A stretch of DNA of 64,000 bases from Neodontobutis hainanensis (Eukaryota > Chordata > Actinopteri > Gobiiformes > Odontobutidae), in NCBI GenBank assembly GCA_024349245.1, contig JALDNG010000022.1, positions 13,513,501-13,577,500 of the forward strand, written 5' to 3'. Position numbers and translations under genes: made by a program. Shown here piece after piece: positions 31,793 to 44,600 of the stretch. The notes beneath the pieces are model-generated. The model did no database searches and was not told the origin of the DNA. It saw nothing but the letters and a program-made list of their open reading frames with translations. The stretch's first letter is position 1; every line of letters begins with the position of its first letter.

Positions 31793-34700
31793 AGCCCATT
31801 AATTTAGAAAGATGATATTTTATTGATTTTTCTTGCTTCAATCCGTACTGTATTGTATACCAACTTGAGTTACTGCGTATGAAGCATTTCAGTGCATTTC
31901 TTAGTTTTGTGTCAGATCATTTGAAACTGGCAATTGTTGCTTACACCTACGCATTCTAGCACATATGTCCTGGTAGTGTGGTATTACAGTATATATTATA
32001 CAATGCCAGGACATGCACTCACATCACAAGATAACCAAAGGGCTTCTCACTTTTTTGGGTTTTTTATTAACCAAATCTCTTGTTATGTAGTTTTGCCAGT
32101 GACCAGAGAAAAGCTATTTCGTTGGATGGCAATGTCAAAATAGTAAAAAAATTATAAAAATACAAAAAACGTACAAGTTTAGGTTTCAGCTCCAAAACCC
32201 AAGATTAAAATGTCCATTTTTCAGTTTATGAATGAATTTGTTAGTCAATGGATTTGTGTCAAGGAATCAATACACAAAACAGTGTAGAGTTAAACAGATT
32301 TATCTGGAGACCAACCTCCTAGGCAATTTCAGGATTAAATGAATCAGACTCAGCTTTTAGTTTTAACATGCATGGGAGAGTGATGATGTGAAATACTTTC
32401 ACCACCAGTCAGAAGTGACGCCTCTCTGGCACTTTCACCTACGTCTGAACTGGTAATCTCTCAGATGCCAGCTCGTCTCCCAAGGTTTTATTCAAACACA
32501 CAGAATAGGCCTCCCCCAACCTCGCAGGGCGGGTTTAGCAGTTCCTGGTTACAAGACATATTTCCTTAAGATAAGTTTCTTAGCTGCACTCAAAAAGAGA
32601 AACTCTAACACCATTACTTTATAAGGACTTTCTGCATTTAATACATAAAAACAGGAACCTCTTTATTTTTAGAGCCTGAGTGCATGGCTAGGTCCAGATA
32701 CTTCCTCTAAAATGGAAATAATCCTAGTTAGTAAATTAGTTGGCCTTTAGAAACAATATTTTACCTTTGTAGCTTAAATACAATTTGACAATTATCTTTA
32801 CATTCAGAAACTCTTTAACAATTTGTCAGTACTGTAGAAAGAGCTTGCTATAGCACTTTTCCACAGCTCTCAGGAAATATATTTTTCAGATACATTTACT
32901 GGTTCATTAGCAACTGTAGGTAAGACCCAGTAGATGAGAAATGACAGAAACTTTTGGGGCCTTTCTGAATCTGAAGCGTAGTGTGTTGCTTGACAGGTTG
33001 TCCAGTTTCCACCCTGCTGTGTTACTAAGTGCCTCTGCCTGCAGGTTGTGGATGGCTAAATACCAGTGTAATTGTCTGCACATGGTACAAGTCCTGTTGT
33101 AATGTGTTGTACAACACCACCATTAACACAGGCCTGGGGCTGTGGAGGCATTAAATGGCCAGGGCTGTATAGTTTATGTCCTGTATTCCTCACTCTCCAT
33201 TTCTCTTACTCACTAATAAACACAGGCACACACCCCTCACTTTGTATTATGTCTGTACTGAAAGTGTAGCCACAACAAGACATAATAATTGTATAAGACA
33301 AGGAAGCAGAAATACAGTTGTTATGTTTAGTGGCATTATGTGATAATACAGCATGTCACTCATTGTAGCTGACTAGTAGCATCATCCACTCGGTTACCAT
33401 GGGACAGAAAATAATATAACAGACAATTTGTTAAAATTGAGAAGGTACGGAGACTTAAAATTAACAGTGTGTAGCGCTCTATGCACTTTATCTTCTACAT
33501 ACTAAAGCCAAATCATTAGTGGATATTTTCCCTCTGTCACTTCCTAACACATGTTTTGCATGAGCTGACATACCGGCTGATTGAAACAGCCAGTGTGTCA
33601 GCTTAAGAAAGCCTGTTGTTTATAGCAATACTTTTTCACCCTTCCTGTGTCCATTACTTTGGCGTCTTACCCTGTCAATCTATAATGAATTTGTGTTTAA
33701 ATTGTAAAGCTTAAAAAATCCTACAATTATCGATTGACTGCCTCAGCTCATTATTGCATATCTATAACTTTTCAACAGATCACATCAAAACGTCTGGAGA
33801 TAGAGTGACAGGCCATTTTGTGAGTTGATGGGGCACAGTAACCGAAGTGGTGATTTAGCATAGGGACGAAGGCTTGGTCACACCTCTCCAGCAGTCATCT
33901 TCACCAAGAGCAGACTGGTTAACAATACAAGGCCAAAGGGTTTTCTCTGCTTAATCTTTGACCTCGACACTGCCTTCTGCCAGACTGCTTTTTACTCATT
34001 CAGCCTCAAAGCAATAATTAGCATCTAAGTGTTTTTTAAACTGGTATAAAACCCTTTCCTCCTTCACCTTAACAAAGTAATATACAGTTTAGTACAGCCT
34101 AATCAGAAGCGTTAGTATAACCTTACATTTTAATCAGAGAAAAATTTACATTGAACTAAATTTCCAGATCTCAAGTACACAAAAAGTAAAATCTAACACT
34201 GCCAACAAACTATCTCATTATTTCTTTAGGATCTTTAGTGAAGTGCTTTCAGATGCCTGGGTATGATCAGTGATTGGGAACTAAAGGTGAAGGTCTGCAG
34301 TGTGAACATAAGTTGAGTGCCTCCAACCATCATTGTATCTGAAAGTTCTGAGGTAAACACTGCTTACATAGTTACATTATAATTATAACCAACGTTAATG
34401 GCAGATCTGGGACTAAATGGTTCCCATAAACAGAGGAAATGTACATGTTTACATAAAATAAAAAGTTACTGTCAATGTGCATTCATGTTTGCTTCATTAG
34501 CAAGCAAATAATATAATACACATTCATTCATGAATATGAGTGCTATTTTTTAATGTTTAATCTTCAGTGATACTGAACTTGCTCAGCCAGCTGTGTGTCA
34601 TCATCTTACCCAAACATTGGAAGTGTCATATGTCTGTGCTCAACTTAACTAAGGCAGAAGCGGCATCTATGCAGGTGAATCGAACAATGGTGTAATGATT

Positions 34701-34849
34701 CAGTTTGACTCCCAAGACAAGACGATACTCACCCGACTGGCCAATAGGAACGCGGCCCCGCCCATGACACAATTCTCACAGTGAAAGCAAAATCCTGACA
34801 CTAGAGCAAGAAATTGCATCAAGAGCAAAGAAAAGCGTTTGGAGAGAAA
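31793..34849. other. Non-coding interval
   Basis: AT-rich sequence without splice-flanked coding frames. Nothing specific is recognised. Confidence 0.45.
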
Positions 34850-35110
34850 CACTTTTTTTTTTAAGAAAATATTTTCACACTGATAGCAAAAAATATATTT
34901 CAGAGTTTTTTTCAAAGTATTTTGAGAGAGATTTTTTTTCTCAGAAATAATTTTAAAAATTTCAAATGTATATTTTTATGTTCTATGTGAAAACACTTTC
35001 TCTCAAATATTATTTTTTCTCTCATGAAATGTTTTTTTGCTATCAGTGTGATAACTTTTTCTCTCAACCTTTTTTTTTCTCTCAGATTTTTTTTTTTCTG
35101 TCGGATCTTT
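34850..35110. repeat. AT-rich fold-back element (MITE-like)
   Basis: The 18-mer cacactgatagcaaaaaa at 34876-34893 is exactly inverted at 35033-35050. It is flanked on both sides by runs of ttttttttctctcag and their complements, so the whole ~260 bp can fold back on itself. No coding sequence is present. This fits a small non-autonomous DNA element, family unknown. Confidence 0.55.
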
Positions 35111-36039
35111 TATTTTCTCGCATGTAATAAAGACACAATACTAACTCCATAGATGGGCCTTATGTTTTGGTTGATATCGTATATTCAAGCATATGTTTAA
35201 CTTGTTAACATTTGAGGAATGGCCAAAAACGTAACTGCAGGTTTTAACTCAAAGGCCCCTATTAGAGTTGGAGTGAGATTTTGTGAGGGAGTTATTGTTC
35301 AGTTCATCTTTAATATATTTATGAAGGGGAAATCTGGTTTGCAGTTGGAGACTGTTTAAACAATTAAAAACAATAAGAACAAACAAAGAAATATAGCTAT
35401 GTCTCTGAGTGGTTGCAGTGACTTGAAGGCCAAGTTGGTTTTCTGTTACACAGTGACGTGAGGCATGAAGCTCAATAAGAGAAGCCATGCTTTGAGTTAG
35501 ACTGGACTTGGACTGGAATTTCAAAACTATTCAGAAGTGAGCAGTCGTGACGTAATAATGTGTGTTGATTAAAACACACTAACCTACTGTAGCAAGTTAA
35601 TAAATGAGCACACAATGTAATGTATAAATAACCATTACTATTCACTGGTTTGATCTGAACATTGTAAGGATGGCTTGTCTTTGTTATTTCCTTTAAACAT
35701 GAATGCTATTTGTTCAGATTTTGAATTATTCTCATATAAAAAAGGGAAAATACTTACAACAAAAGAAGATATGTCTCAGTCCTTTGACACTGGGGGACAC
35801 TGCAATGCAAGTTTGCCATTTTCCTTTAGACAAAAAAAGAGCAGCACATGGGGTTTAATGTAGGAAGACACAGAGAAGTGCTGATATATAAAACTCCTCT
35901 GTCGGGCTCAAAACACCTGGCTTTCTAATGGACCAAGAGTCAAACACTCCCATGAAAGCAAAGCATGCAGGCCCATTATTTCTATCCTTTAGAGGTTTGA
36001 CACAGCTCATAAACAGTAATATAATATATATATATATAT
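35111..36039. other. Non-coding interval
   Basis: No supported gene. A short AT microsatellite (about 36020-36038) abuts the SINE. Confidence 0.45.
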
Positions 36040-36200
36040 GGTTCGATTCCCGCTCTCCCCACAGTTCATACTGTCGTTGTGTCATTGGGCAAGACACTTA
36101 ACCCACCTTGCCTCCAGTGTCTGTAACACTGGTAATTACTGTAGAACAATGTAAGTCGCTTTGGATAAAAGCGTCTGCCAAATGAATAAATGTAAATGTA
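36040..36200 (+). mobile_element. tRNA-derived SINE with L2-type tail, 5'-truncated
   Basis: It starts inside an AT tract with a perfect RNA polymerase III B box (ggttcgattcc, 36040-36050). It continues gggcaagacacttaaccca and ends with gtcgctttggataaaagcgt ... gccaaatgaataaatgtaaatg, a 3' tail shared by many fish SINEs and L2-type LINEs that supply their reverse transcriptase. The A box is missing. It is a dead partial copy. Confidence 0.85.
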
Positions 36201-37937
36201 TATAGTTAATGAATATATGCATGCTATTGAAGTGCTGCACCTAAACTTTGTCATTAATCATTCAAAGACACAAAGAAAAAAAACGTAGGAGCAAATTTGG
36301 GATATTCCATGTGCGTTTAAGCTTTACATGCTAATAAGAGAAACCATGTGGATAATATAAATGCAATAGACACTTGAACCAGTAGGAGGTGCTGTTTTTT
36401 TTTATGTATTTTTCTATCAGTGGTCTTTTTTGAATGTACGTGTATTAGCCATTACCCCATCAAACCTTTATGTTGAATTTCAATTATTGATTTAAAGGTT
36501 CATCTATCATGTGAACTTCAGCTGAAGAGTACACCATATTCAAAAACATGTCCATAAACCATAAAGAGATTCAGAGCTGTGCCTCTCTAAACAAACGCCA
36601 CCAGTCTTGTAATTACCATGAAGGGATATGAAGTCAAAAAGGACATGAAATAACTTATTCACTACAATTACTTAAGTGAGGAGACTGCCAGAGTCACAAA
36701 ACACTTCCTGGAGCTGATAAGAGGGCTTTCCCAATTTTAGCATGAATGTTTTTCTTTGAGCGGCAAGCCAGAAAGAATCTGTGGAAAATGCCAAAAAGGG
36801 AGACCATCTGGATAACCATTGATAATGTGGTTTGGCTGCTGCCGTTGCATAAATCTAAAAATTCAAAAACTAACCTCTCATATTGATTACTTTCAAGTTT
36901 TGTATACTGTTTGTTTAAGTTGGATTTTGTTCTTGCATTACTTTTGATTTGGTATTATGGAGATCATTATCTGCCTCTGGCATAGTGCTATTCTTGAAAA
37001 CCCTAAAAGCCAAACAAGCTGTGACATCACATCTGACAAATAGAGGCTAAACTGTGCCCATTTTGTAAGTTTTGTAAAGCTAAAAGGCAGTACATTTTTC
37101 ACAAACAGTAATGTGCAATTTTACCAAATTACATATATTTTTACACATTGTATTTAAAACCTGACTGTAAATCTGTAGACACCCATAGAAAGTGTGAATG
37201 GTGTTAATTTATCCAGACTGTCTGATTGACCTGTGCCTGGAGTTAAACAAATCCATTATTAGCCAAGGCTTTTGTGTTTTGTCCCATGCTACAGCAACCA
37301 GGAAACACCAAGCTTGACAGGGAGAATCCTAGTTTTTACTGTGCTGTCAGGAAGCAGTCTGAGATGACAGTGAGTGACAGCAGAATGTGAATTAAATGCA
37401 CTGCATTTCTGGCTGGCTCAAGTGATTATCCCTACAGCATTGGAAACGATGGTATATTTCCTTTTGAAAATATTTCAGAAGTGGCATCTGACCGAGCAGA
37501 GGCAATGAAAGGATGAAGAGTGGTAAAGTGTGAAACGTAAATATCGATTTCGATCTGAACAGAGAAAAAGACACTCTCTGGGATCAGACATTCTCTGCTC
37601 TGAGGACTATGGGAGTAGCTTTTAAGCCACAATGAGCCACTGATGACATGCAAAAATGATATGTCGTCGTTATTAAACAAGTTCTCAGCTGATGTCTTTC
37701 TATGTCAATAACATTACTGTCTCAATATCCACCTACAGACTACAGGGAACAATAAAGTTCAATGAGCTGGAAACGGATGTTCTGATCTGGCAACCCTCGC
37801 TTAAGAAGGATGTTGAACGTAACTTCTTCCGCCCCACGTGAAACGCAGTGTGCATGTGGAGCACACTACCGTTTGAGATCACAGCTAGTGTGTTTATTTA
37901 TTCATGACTGTTCTCTATGATTATCGACAGTAAAATC
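36201..37937. other. Intergenic sequence upstream of ebna1bp2
   Basis: No gene is supported. The last ~150 bp before 37938 hold the presumed ebna1bp2 promoter and 5' UTR, without an evident TATA box. Confidence 0.45.
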
Positions 37938-40338
37938 ATGAAGACGACAGAAGAGTACGCTCAGCTAGATGACGACTCCGAGGAGGAGGACGTTGAATTG
38001 TCAGACGGCGAGGTTCGTTTATATTCAGCATGTTAACACGAGCTAACTATGGCTAGCATACTTTCTAGCCAAACAAACCCGAACCAGCACAAACCCTAAA
38101 TGCATTAGTTCAGAATGAACACAAATGTAATTATTATGTTATTACTAAAAACTACTTAACACATTTTGCTTGCTTATTGTTAATATATGTACACATGCTG
38201 GCGTCAGATATGAAAATTATCACATTTATGACACATTTATTCATGTGACTTAAGTTTGTGTTGTGAACCCCAGAGTTTTAACTGGTTTTAATGTCAATCA
38301 ACTTGTGTTTTTCAGCTCCAGGAAGCTTTTTCTAAAGGGCTGCTGAAGCCTGGAATGAATGTTTTGGTTGATAAACCTAAAAAGTTTACCAATAATCTGG
38401 TGAGTGTATTTATTTAAATAAACCTAGGTCCAGATGTCTTTGTTGAATCCTTTTCTTGATTATGTTCTGGATGGCTGAGAACCTGTTTTCAATATCCAGT
38501 GTGCTCTGCTTGCTTTTTGTCTACATCAGGTATTTTTCTTGCATATTTTGCTAGTTGACTGTCTCAACCATTTTATGCCAACAGGAGGGTCTGAAACAGT
38601 GCCTTGCAGACTTCCGTAAAACTCTTCCCTGGGTGGAAAGGTTAGACCTCACCAACGCACCTTCTGAAGATGTCACAAATGCAGAAGGAAAAGTACAACC
38701 CTCAACAAATAAAGACGTCAGCGCAGATGATGACTTTAAAAGAGAGATGTTCTTGTAAGTCCTTTTTAGGCTAAATACTCTTTTAAAAATCAAATGTTCA
38801 ATGGGATTTGTAGTGGATGTTGGATGATTTTTTATTTACAAATATCTTACAATTGTACCGCACAAATGTAAATCTCGTCCGTTGTGAGATGAGTCTAGAA
38901 CTAATGATGCTCTAGTTTCCACATAGTACATTTATTTTGTTATAGTAAATGTCCCTATGATGACTTATATTTGTCATCATAAGATGTTTTTTAACTTTGA
39001 TTGAGAAGAAAAATTAAAATGTTTACTAATGTGAAATTTATCCAAAAAGTTGTCACTGTTGGATAAAGTTGTTACTTATCCAACTAAGGCAAGTCAATTC
39101 TAATTGTATAGCACAATTCATACACTGGGGCCATAATACAAAATAAGCATTAATTGTAATCTTGAAGAAAATTATGACATAAAATTCTTGCTATATCACC
39201 CACCTCTCTGCAGTAGTTATGTATTATTATATTTACTTACAGCTATCGTCAAGCTCAAGCCACAGTTTTAGAAGCACTGCCTTTACTAAACAAGCATGGC
39301 ATTGCCACAAAGAGGCCGGATGATTATTTTGCTGAGATGGCCAAGTCTGACCAACACATGCAGAAGGTGAATGTTCTACAAATCTTGGTCAGATTTTCAC
39401 TATAAAAAAAATAAATGTTTAATAACATTATAATGCTGGTTGTGTCTCTCAATGTCCAGATTAGGAAAAAGCTACTTGCAAAACAAAGCAGTATAGAAAA
39501 ATCAGAGAAGGCCAAGAAACTACGTGAGCAAAGAAAGTTTGGCAAAAAGGTTGGTACAACAATGTAATAATTTTTTCTTAGGAATGTAGAATTACTATTT
39601 TCAGGGTTTTTCAAATTTATTTATTTATAAGTCCAATAAAAACACAAAAAGTAACCATATTTTTAATGTGTTGCTAGGTTCAAATTGAAGTGATCCAGAA
39701 GAGACAGAAGGAAAAGAAAGCCATGATGACGGCTGTAAAGAAATACCAGAAAGGTAAAAAAAAAAAAAAACATTCAAAAATCATTGTTGAATTTGAAATT
39801 TATTTTTTTGTGTTACATTTTTACATTTATCTCTTTTTGTAGGAATGTCAGACAAACTGGATTTCTTGGAAGGAGACCAGAAGATGGGTAAAGACTCTCA
39901 AGGTGCCAAAAAAGCAGTGAACAAAAAAGGGTAAGATGCTCAAGGACATAAATCATTTGTGTGCACTGTATGTAGTTAAAATAATATTATCAAACTATCT
40001 CAACAGCCCCAATGCAAAGAGGAAATACAAAGACCAGAGGTTTGGTTTTGGTGGAAAGAAGAGTGGGAAGAAGTGGAACACCAAAGAGAGCTTCAACGAT
40101 GTTTCTGGTTTTCGTGCCAAAGTGGCTAATGCAAAGGGCCCTAAAGGCGGCAGAAAAGGAAAAGGAGGACAACAAAATGTAAGTCACATGTGCATAAAAG
40201 CTCTTCTGGTTTAAATCACACTGAGACAGAATGACTTCTAACACTATATAAAGTTAGTGACAATTGATTTTTATCCACCTTGTCTTTCAGAAACGTCCTG
40301 GCAAGTCTGTACGAAAGAAGATGAAGAATCGATCATAA
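37938..40338 (+). CDS. ebna1bp2: EBP2 rRNA-processing protein (EBNA1-binding protein 2)
   Basis: Nucleolar factor needed for 27S pre-rRNA processing and 60S ribosome assembly. Nine coding exons join cleanly: 37938-38012, 38316-38399, 38585-38754, 39243-39366, 39460-39549, 39678-39753, 39843-39930, 40007-40178 and 40291-40338. They total 927 nt, 308 residues, against 306 in human. All introns are GT-AG and all phases agree. The acidic N-terminus (DDDSEEEDVELSDGE) is followed by the conserved EBP2 core (LQEAFSKGLLKPGMN, LKQCLADFRKTLPWVERLD, ALPLLNKHGIATKRPDDYFAEM, KSDQHMQKIRKKL). A coiled, basic tail ends in KFGKKVQIEVIQKRQKEKK, KYKDQRFGFGGKKSGKKWN and KSVRKKMKNRS, a nucleolar-type basic region. 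No lesion is seen. The gene faces cfap144 tail to tail, the same neighbours as in mammals. Confidence 0.96.
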
Positions 40339-40755
40339 AAACTGATGGGACACTGACCACTCGGTTGGACTTGGACTTGCTTGTAGGCAAGATTTTATAC
40401 ATCCTTCAATAATCTCCCCTTTTGCAGGAAGCGATGGAATTGCTTGTGGGTTTTAAGAAAAACAAATTCATGAACCCCTAAAAAGTGAGCCAGTCCTAAC
40501 GCAGAGGAAGCCTTTGGACTCAATACAACTGAAAAGAGTGTGTACTCTTATCTACTGTCTTGTTCCCTTTAGTTGTTGTTGTACCACTAAGTGTTAGTTG
40601 TCCATTGACTTGTGGATTCTCTTTCATGTGACAAAAAAGTATAATACTGAGCAGCTGTCTGTCTTGTCTTTTTCTTTGACATGATTAGTATGTGCAGCAA
40701 AAGTGTTTACTATGGCTAGTGCTCTTCAAGCATGTTATATTAATTATATTAGAAC

Positions 40756-40761
40756 AATAAA
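40756..40761 (+). terminator. Poly(A) signal of ebna1bp2
   Basis: AATAAA about 420 bp after the stop codon, followed by a GT-rich stretch (ggaggggttggtttt). It lies only about 40 bp before the cfap144 stop codon on the other strand. Confidence 0.7.
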
Positions 40762-40800
40762 ACGAATACTGGAGGGGTTGGTTTTACAGTGATGAAGATG

Positions 40801-41551
40801 TCATTGTGCTCCTTTTCGAAGAGCTGCCTCCTTGTGTTTGGTGACATCAGTGCCCATTCGATAAAAGTTAAATCTTCTGTCACTGCGGTCCATTGTGGTC
40901 TGAGAGAGAAATTGCCTATTCAGTAAGCCTGAATTATCATTTATGTATTTTGGTAGTAATTCTAAATGGGAAATGAAGGGCTTTCTTACCAGGGAGGTTG
41001 ACACCCAGCCAATCTCTTGACTCTCTGTCTGAGGCATGCTGTATTTTTTAGTGGGTTCTTCACGAGCCTTATGAAAAGCCTGTATGAAATCAGCTGGGAA
41101 ATACAGATGCATATACATATACTACATTAACATGTGATCACTGCTAGTAGACAAGTGTTAAGAGTCAGAATTAAAAATAAACTATATGGATTGTAGACTT
41201 ACAGTTCTCTATAACCACCTCTGGAGGTTTTCTGGACATGGGTTTATCTGGTAGAACATGAACTGTAGAACAGTGTTTGGGTAAAAAAATAACAGGTTAA
41301 TTTACGTTTAGGCCAATTCATTAAACACACATATTGGCGTTTGCTTGGTGTGTTTGTGCCTAATTTCGCAGTAGGTTAGTGAAGCAGAGCAGCTACAAGC
41401 CGTAAGTGGAAGATGGCAACTTACGTTTCCTTCGTGGATTTATACTAAACTCCGTGTGCAGGATTTGGCATCTTTTCTCTTTCTTTATTGTTTCAGTGTG
41501 AATTGCGTTTAATTGAACCAAATCTTTTGTTTCCTTTCCCGGTTTTTCCAT
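40801..41551 (-). CDS. cfap144: Cilia- and flagella-associated protein 144 (FAM183A)
   Basis: FAM183/CFAP144 is a small microtubule-associated protein of motile cilia. Four minus-strand exons join in frame: 41551-41425, 41262-41203, 41093-40990 and 40899-40801, giving 390 nt and 129 residues (human is about 134). The start MEKPGKETKDLVQLNAIH was preferred to the in-frame ATG 13 codons upstream because family similarity begins there. Characteristic blocks are QLNAIHTETIKKEKR, KKYSMPQTESQEIGW (the family QTExQEIGW motif) and the C-terminal MDRSDRRFNFYRMGTDVTKH. All splice sites are GT-AG. No lesion is visible. Position next to ebna1bp2 is conserved synteny, and an X-box just upstream fits ciliary regulation. 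Confidence 0.92.
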
Positions 41552-41613
41552 GTTAAAATTTCGGATTAGATCGCAACGAGACGAATACAAATAAACCCCA
41601 GGCTCGCTTGTGT

Positions 41614-41626
41614 GTTGCGTAGCAAC
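41614..41626 (-). promoter_or_regulatory. RFX-type X-box upstream of cfap144
   Basis: GTTGCgtaGCAAC is a perfect 5-bp inverted pair separated by three bases, close to the RFX X-box consensus GTTRCC(N0-3)RGYAAC. It lies 63 bp before the cfap144 start codon, where X-boxes of ciliary genes usually lie. Confidence 0.65.
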
Positions 41627-41639
41627 AGTAAACTCTACG

Positions 41640-44600
41640 CAGTGCTGCAGTAACAGAGTTTGGACACGTGGCGGCGGTACCTGACCAACTGTTCTCGGCA
41701 GAGGACCACAACATAATCTGTGGGATACTTATCCTTTGAACGAGTAGGTTTTATACCGGATTAGTATAGCACAATTTTATTTAAATAAACAAATGTAAGT
41801 ATCACAAATCAACATAAAATCTTAAAAACTTTTTTTTTAAATAAATGAATAAAATATTTTCCAAAGATAACTGCAGATAAGTAAAAACAGGTTTAAAACA
41901 AGTTAAATTAACAATACAAATACAGAGAATCTATGTACAAATTTACATATTGCAAAGGGTTAATGGTTTATAGCTGTACATGTGAGTTATGTAATCCCTT
42001 GTATGCTATGTATAAAGTAAGTAATTAAATATTTTAAATAATTAGGAGCTTTTAACTCTTGATTATCTTGGTCACTTAGACTAGCTTAATTTAGTTATTC
42101 ACTAAACAGTAATGCTGTCATTATTGTTTTAAGTGAACTCTGAACGTAAAACGTAAAGCTCTGTTTATTTCTGCTGACTATCAGGAGGCAGTTCTACGTC
42201 TCAATATATACACCTGTTTTTTTCTTTTCTTTCAAATCTGTTTTGTTGGAAATGTTTGCCTGAAGCAAACAAGCCCATCAAAATGAAGCAGAGGAGCACT
42301 GAACATATTCACTGAGCAGAGCTTTATTTCTACTCGCATATCTTCTCTTATGGCAGATGACATTTTCAATATTAATTCAGATTAATGTGCACACTTGCGG
42401 TCATATTTCCAATGCTTGGCCTGCATACATAGGTATTTGCAGCATGTGTTTACATAATATTTTGCTCCCTATACAAATTAACTTTCAAATTGTAACCCCT
42501 GAAGACCCTGTAACACATTGTCACATTGTCTTGGAGCACACTTGACCTGCACTGCTCTGTGATCTCATGAGCCACACTTAAATAACAGTACTTTCACATC
42601 TTGTAAATACTATGGTTGGTTGGCTGTGCTGATACACCTTTCACAGTATACAACCCTTAACTGCTGACTTTTCACAAATGGGATATCTTATTTCCTCATT
42701 TTGTTTTTTCACTGTCCTATGCACCTTTATGGGAATGTAATCATATGACATATATATGCTTCCTTTTGGTTGCTTGTGTGGGCTTTATGTCTATGTGGTT
42801 TATTGTAATCATCCTCCTACAATAACAGGCAGCTTAATAAAGGTCCTGGCTCATAACCTGATTCCGTTTTATTGGGCCTTCATGAAAGATATAATAGAAA
42901 CAGGTAATAACTCAAAGATGGGACGGGCTGAGGAGGCGTGTGCGTGGGTGAGGCGTCCCCTGTGGTGTTAGTGCGCGAGGAGCAGTGAGCAATATGCATT
43001 AGGGCAGAATGGGAGGGCTGGTGGTGTCAAGCGCCGCTCCCTGGCTGCTGTCACTATGTCTGACTGCGTTACCATCAAGCCCACTTTTAAGTTCCCCCGG
43101 CTGGAAATAGTCAAAGGCCACTTTACGAGTTTGTTCAAACTCTAGTGTCATCCATACCAGGCAAGTTGTTACGCAGGCTGCATGAGTTGATTGGATATGA
43201 CAAGGTTTCTGTTCCCCAAGCTCTCCATCTCACTTCCATAGTTAACGAAGGTGTTAAAGCTATTTGAATGTTAAGTGATAAATGCTATCTAATCTCCATC
43301 TCCCCTGAAGAGGAAGGAAGCGTTTTGTTTGCTTTAATGCGGCTGTGGAGAAATATTAATGATGAGGTGGGGGCGATTATTCTGTATGTAGGAATGTGAT
43401 TAAACGCATGTCATGTTAATTGTTGGGCCACTTCATCAAGTGCCTTCACCAACAGAGTGAAACACATTTGTTTCAGAGTAGTTTTACAATTTATTGGCAA
43501 TAGCTTTGTTAAAAATGTCAAAATTATTACAAATCAGTTTTTTTACAGAATGAGGTGTCTGTATCTACAACATGTCCCCCAGTGAATATTTAATAAGATG
43601 TGTTTTTTTCACACTTACTCTTTTAATCTTTAAATACTTATCTATATACTACCACAATAAGATTTTGTTTTAATAATTTTTACTACTTACACAGGACACA
43701 GGCGTCAGGGTGGCTGGGCGCTTCCTTACAGAGGGTGAAGAGCTCGGTCACTCAGGAGGAGCTCAGAGTAGAGCTGCTGCTCCTCCAAATCGAGAGGAGC
43801 CAGCTGAGGTGGTGTAAAGTGTCAGCTGTTTTATACTGGATTTACATCTGTTGATTTTGCCTTGAAAAAATGACAACTCATGTGGTCCTCCTGCCATGAT
43901 GTCCTGAAAATGTATAATTGAATCCCAGGAGAGAGTGTGCTGGAGTTCTTGAAAATTGGTCTTTTTTTTAATCCTTATACTTAAGGAGCAATTTATTGTA
44001 AAGCACTGCACCTTTCTAGTTGTGCAGAGAATAAACCATTTATTGTAATTAATAAACCCTGTTGCTCTTGTGAAAGCTAACTCTGTGCTACAATGTCAGC
44101 CTGTGACATTTGTTCCAAGAATCTCTTTTAATTACCAAGCACTATTGCTTGCTAATTAAATCACATTGCTATGCATTATGAGTCTATTTCTTCTGCTGCC
44201 TTTAAAGAAAACAAATGAGAGGTGCTTACTTTTTTCTGTCACTCCTCCGCTAATATAAAAACATATGCATGCATAATGAATAATAAAAGCCTATAATACT
44301 GTTTACTCAAAAAGGAGAAAATGACTTAAGCTTTAGCTCCAATAAAACCCACAATAGCATTTCACTTCAGTAGCAGCCACACCTTAACTTGAGTGATATT
44401 TAAAGGAACATGCATCATTCTATGGAAGCGTTTAATCTAAGGTTAATTGACGTTGCCCAAATGCAGAGGTAGAATGAGCTGTCACCTTTACAGACAATGC
44501 ACCAGAGCCATCAGAATTAAACATCTATGAAAAACTCTTTCTGTCTGTATAATGAAGTTTTGCTCCACTTTGTTGAAAAGTCTTCTCATGCAGACTGTGA

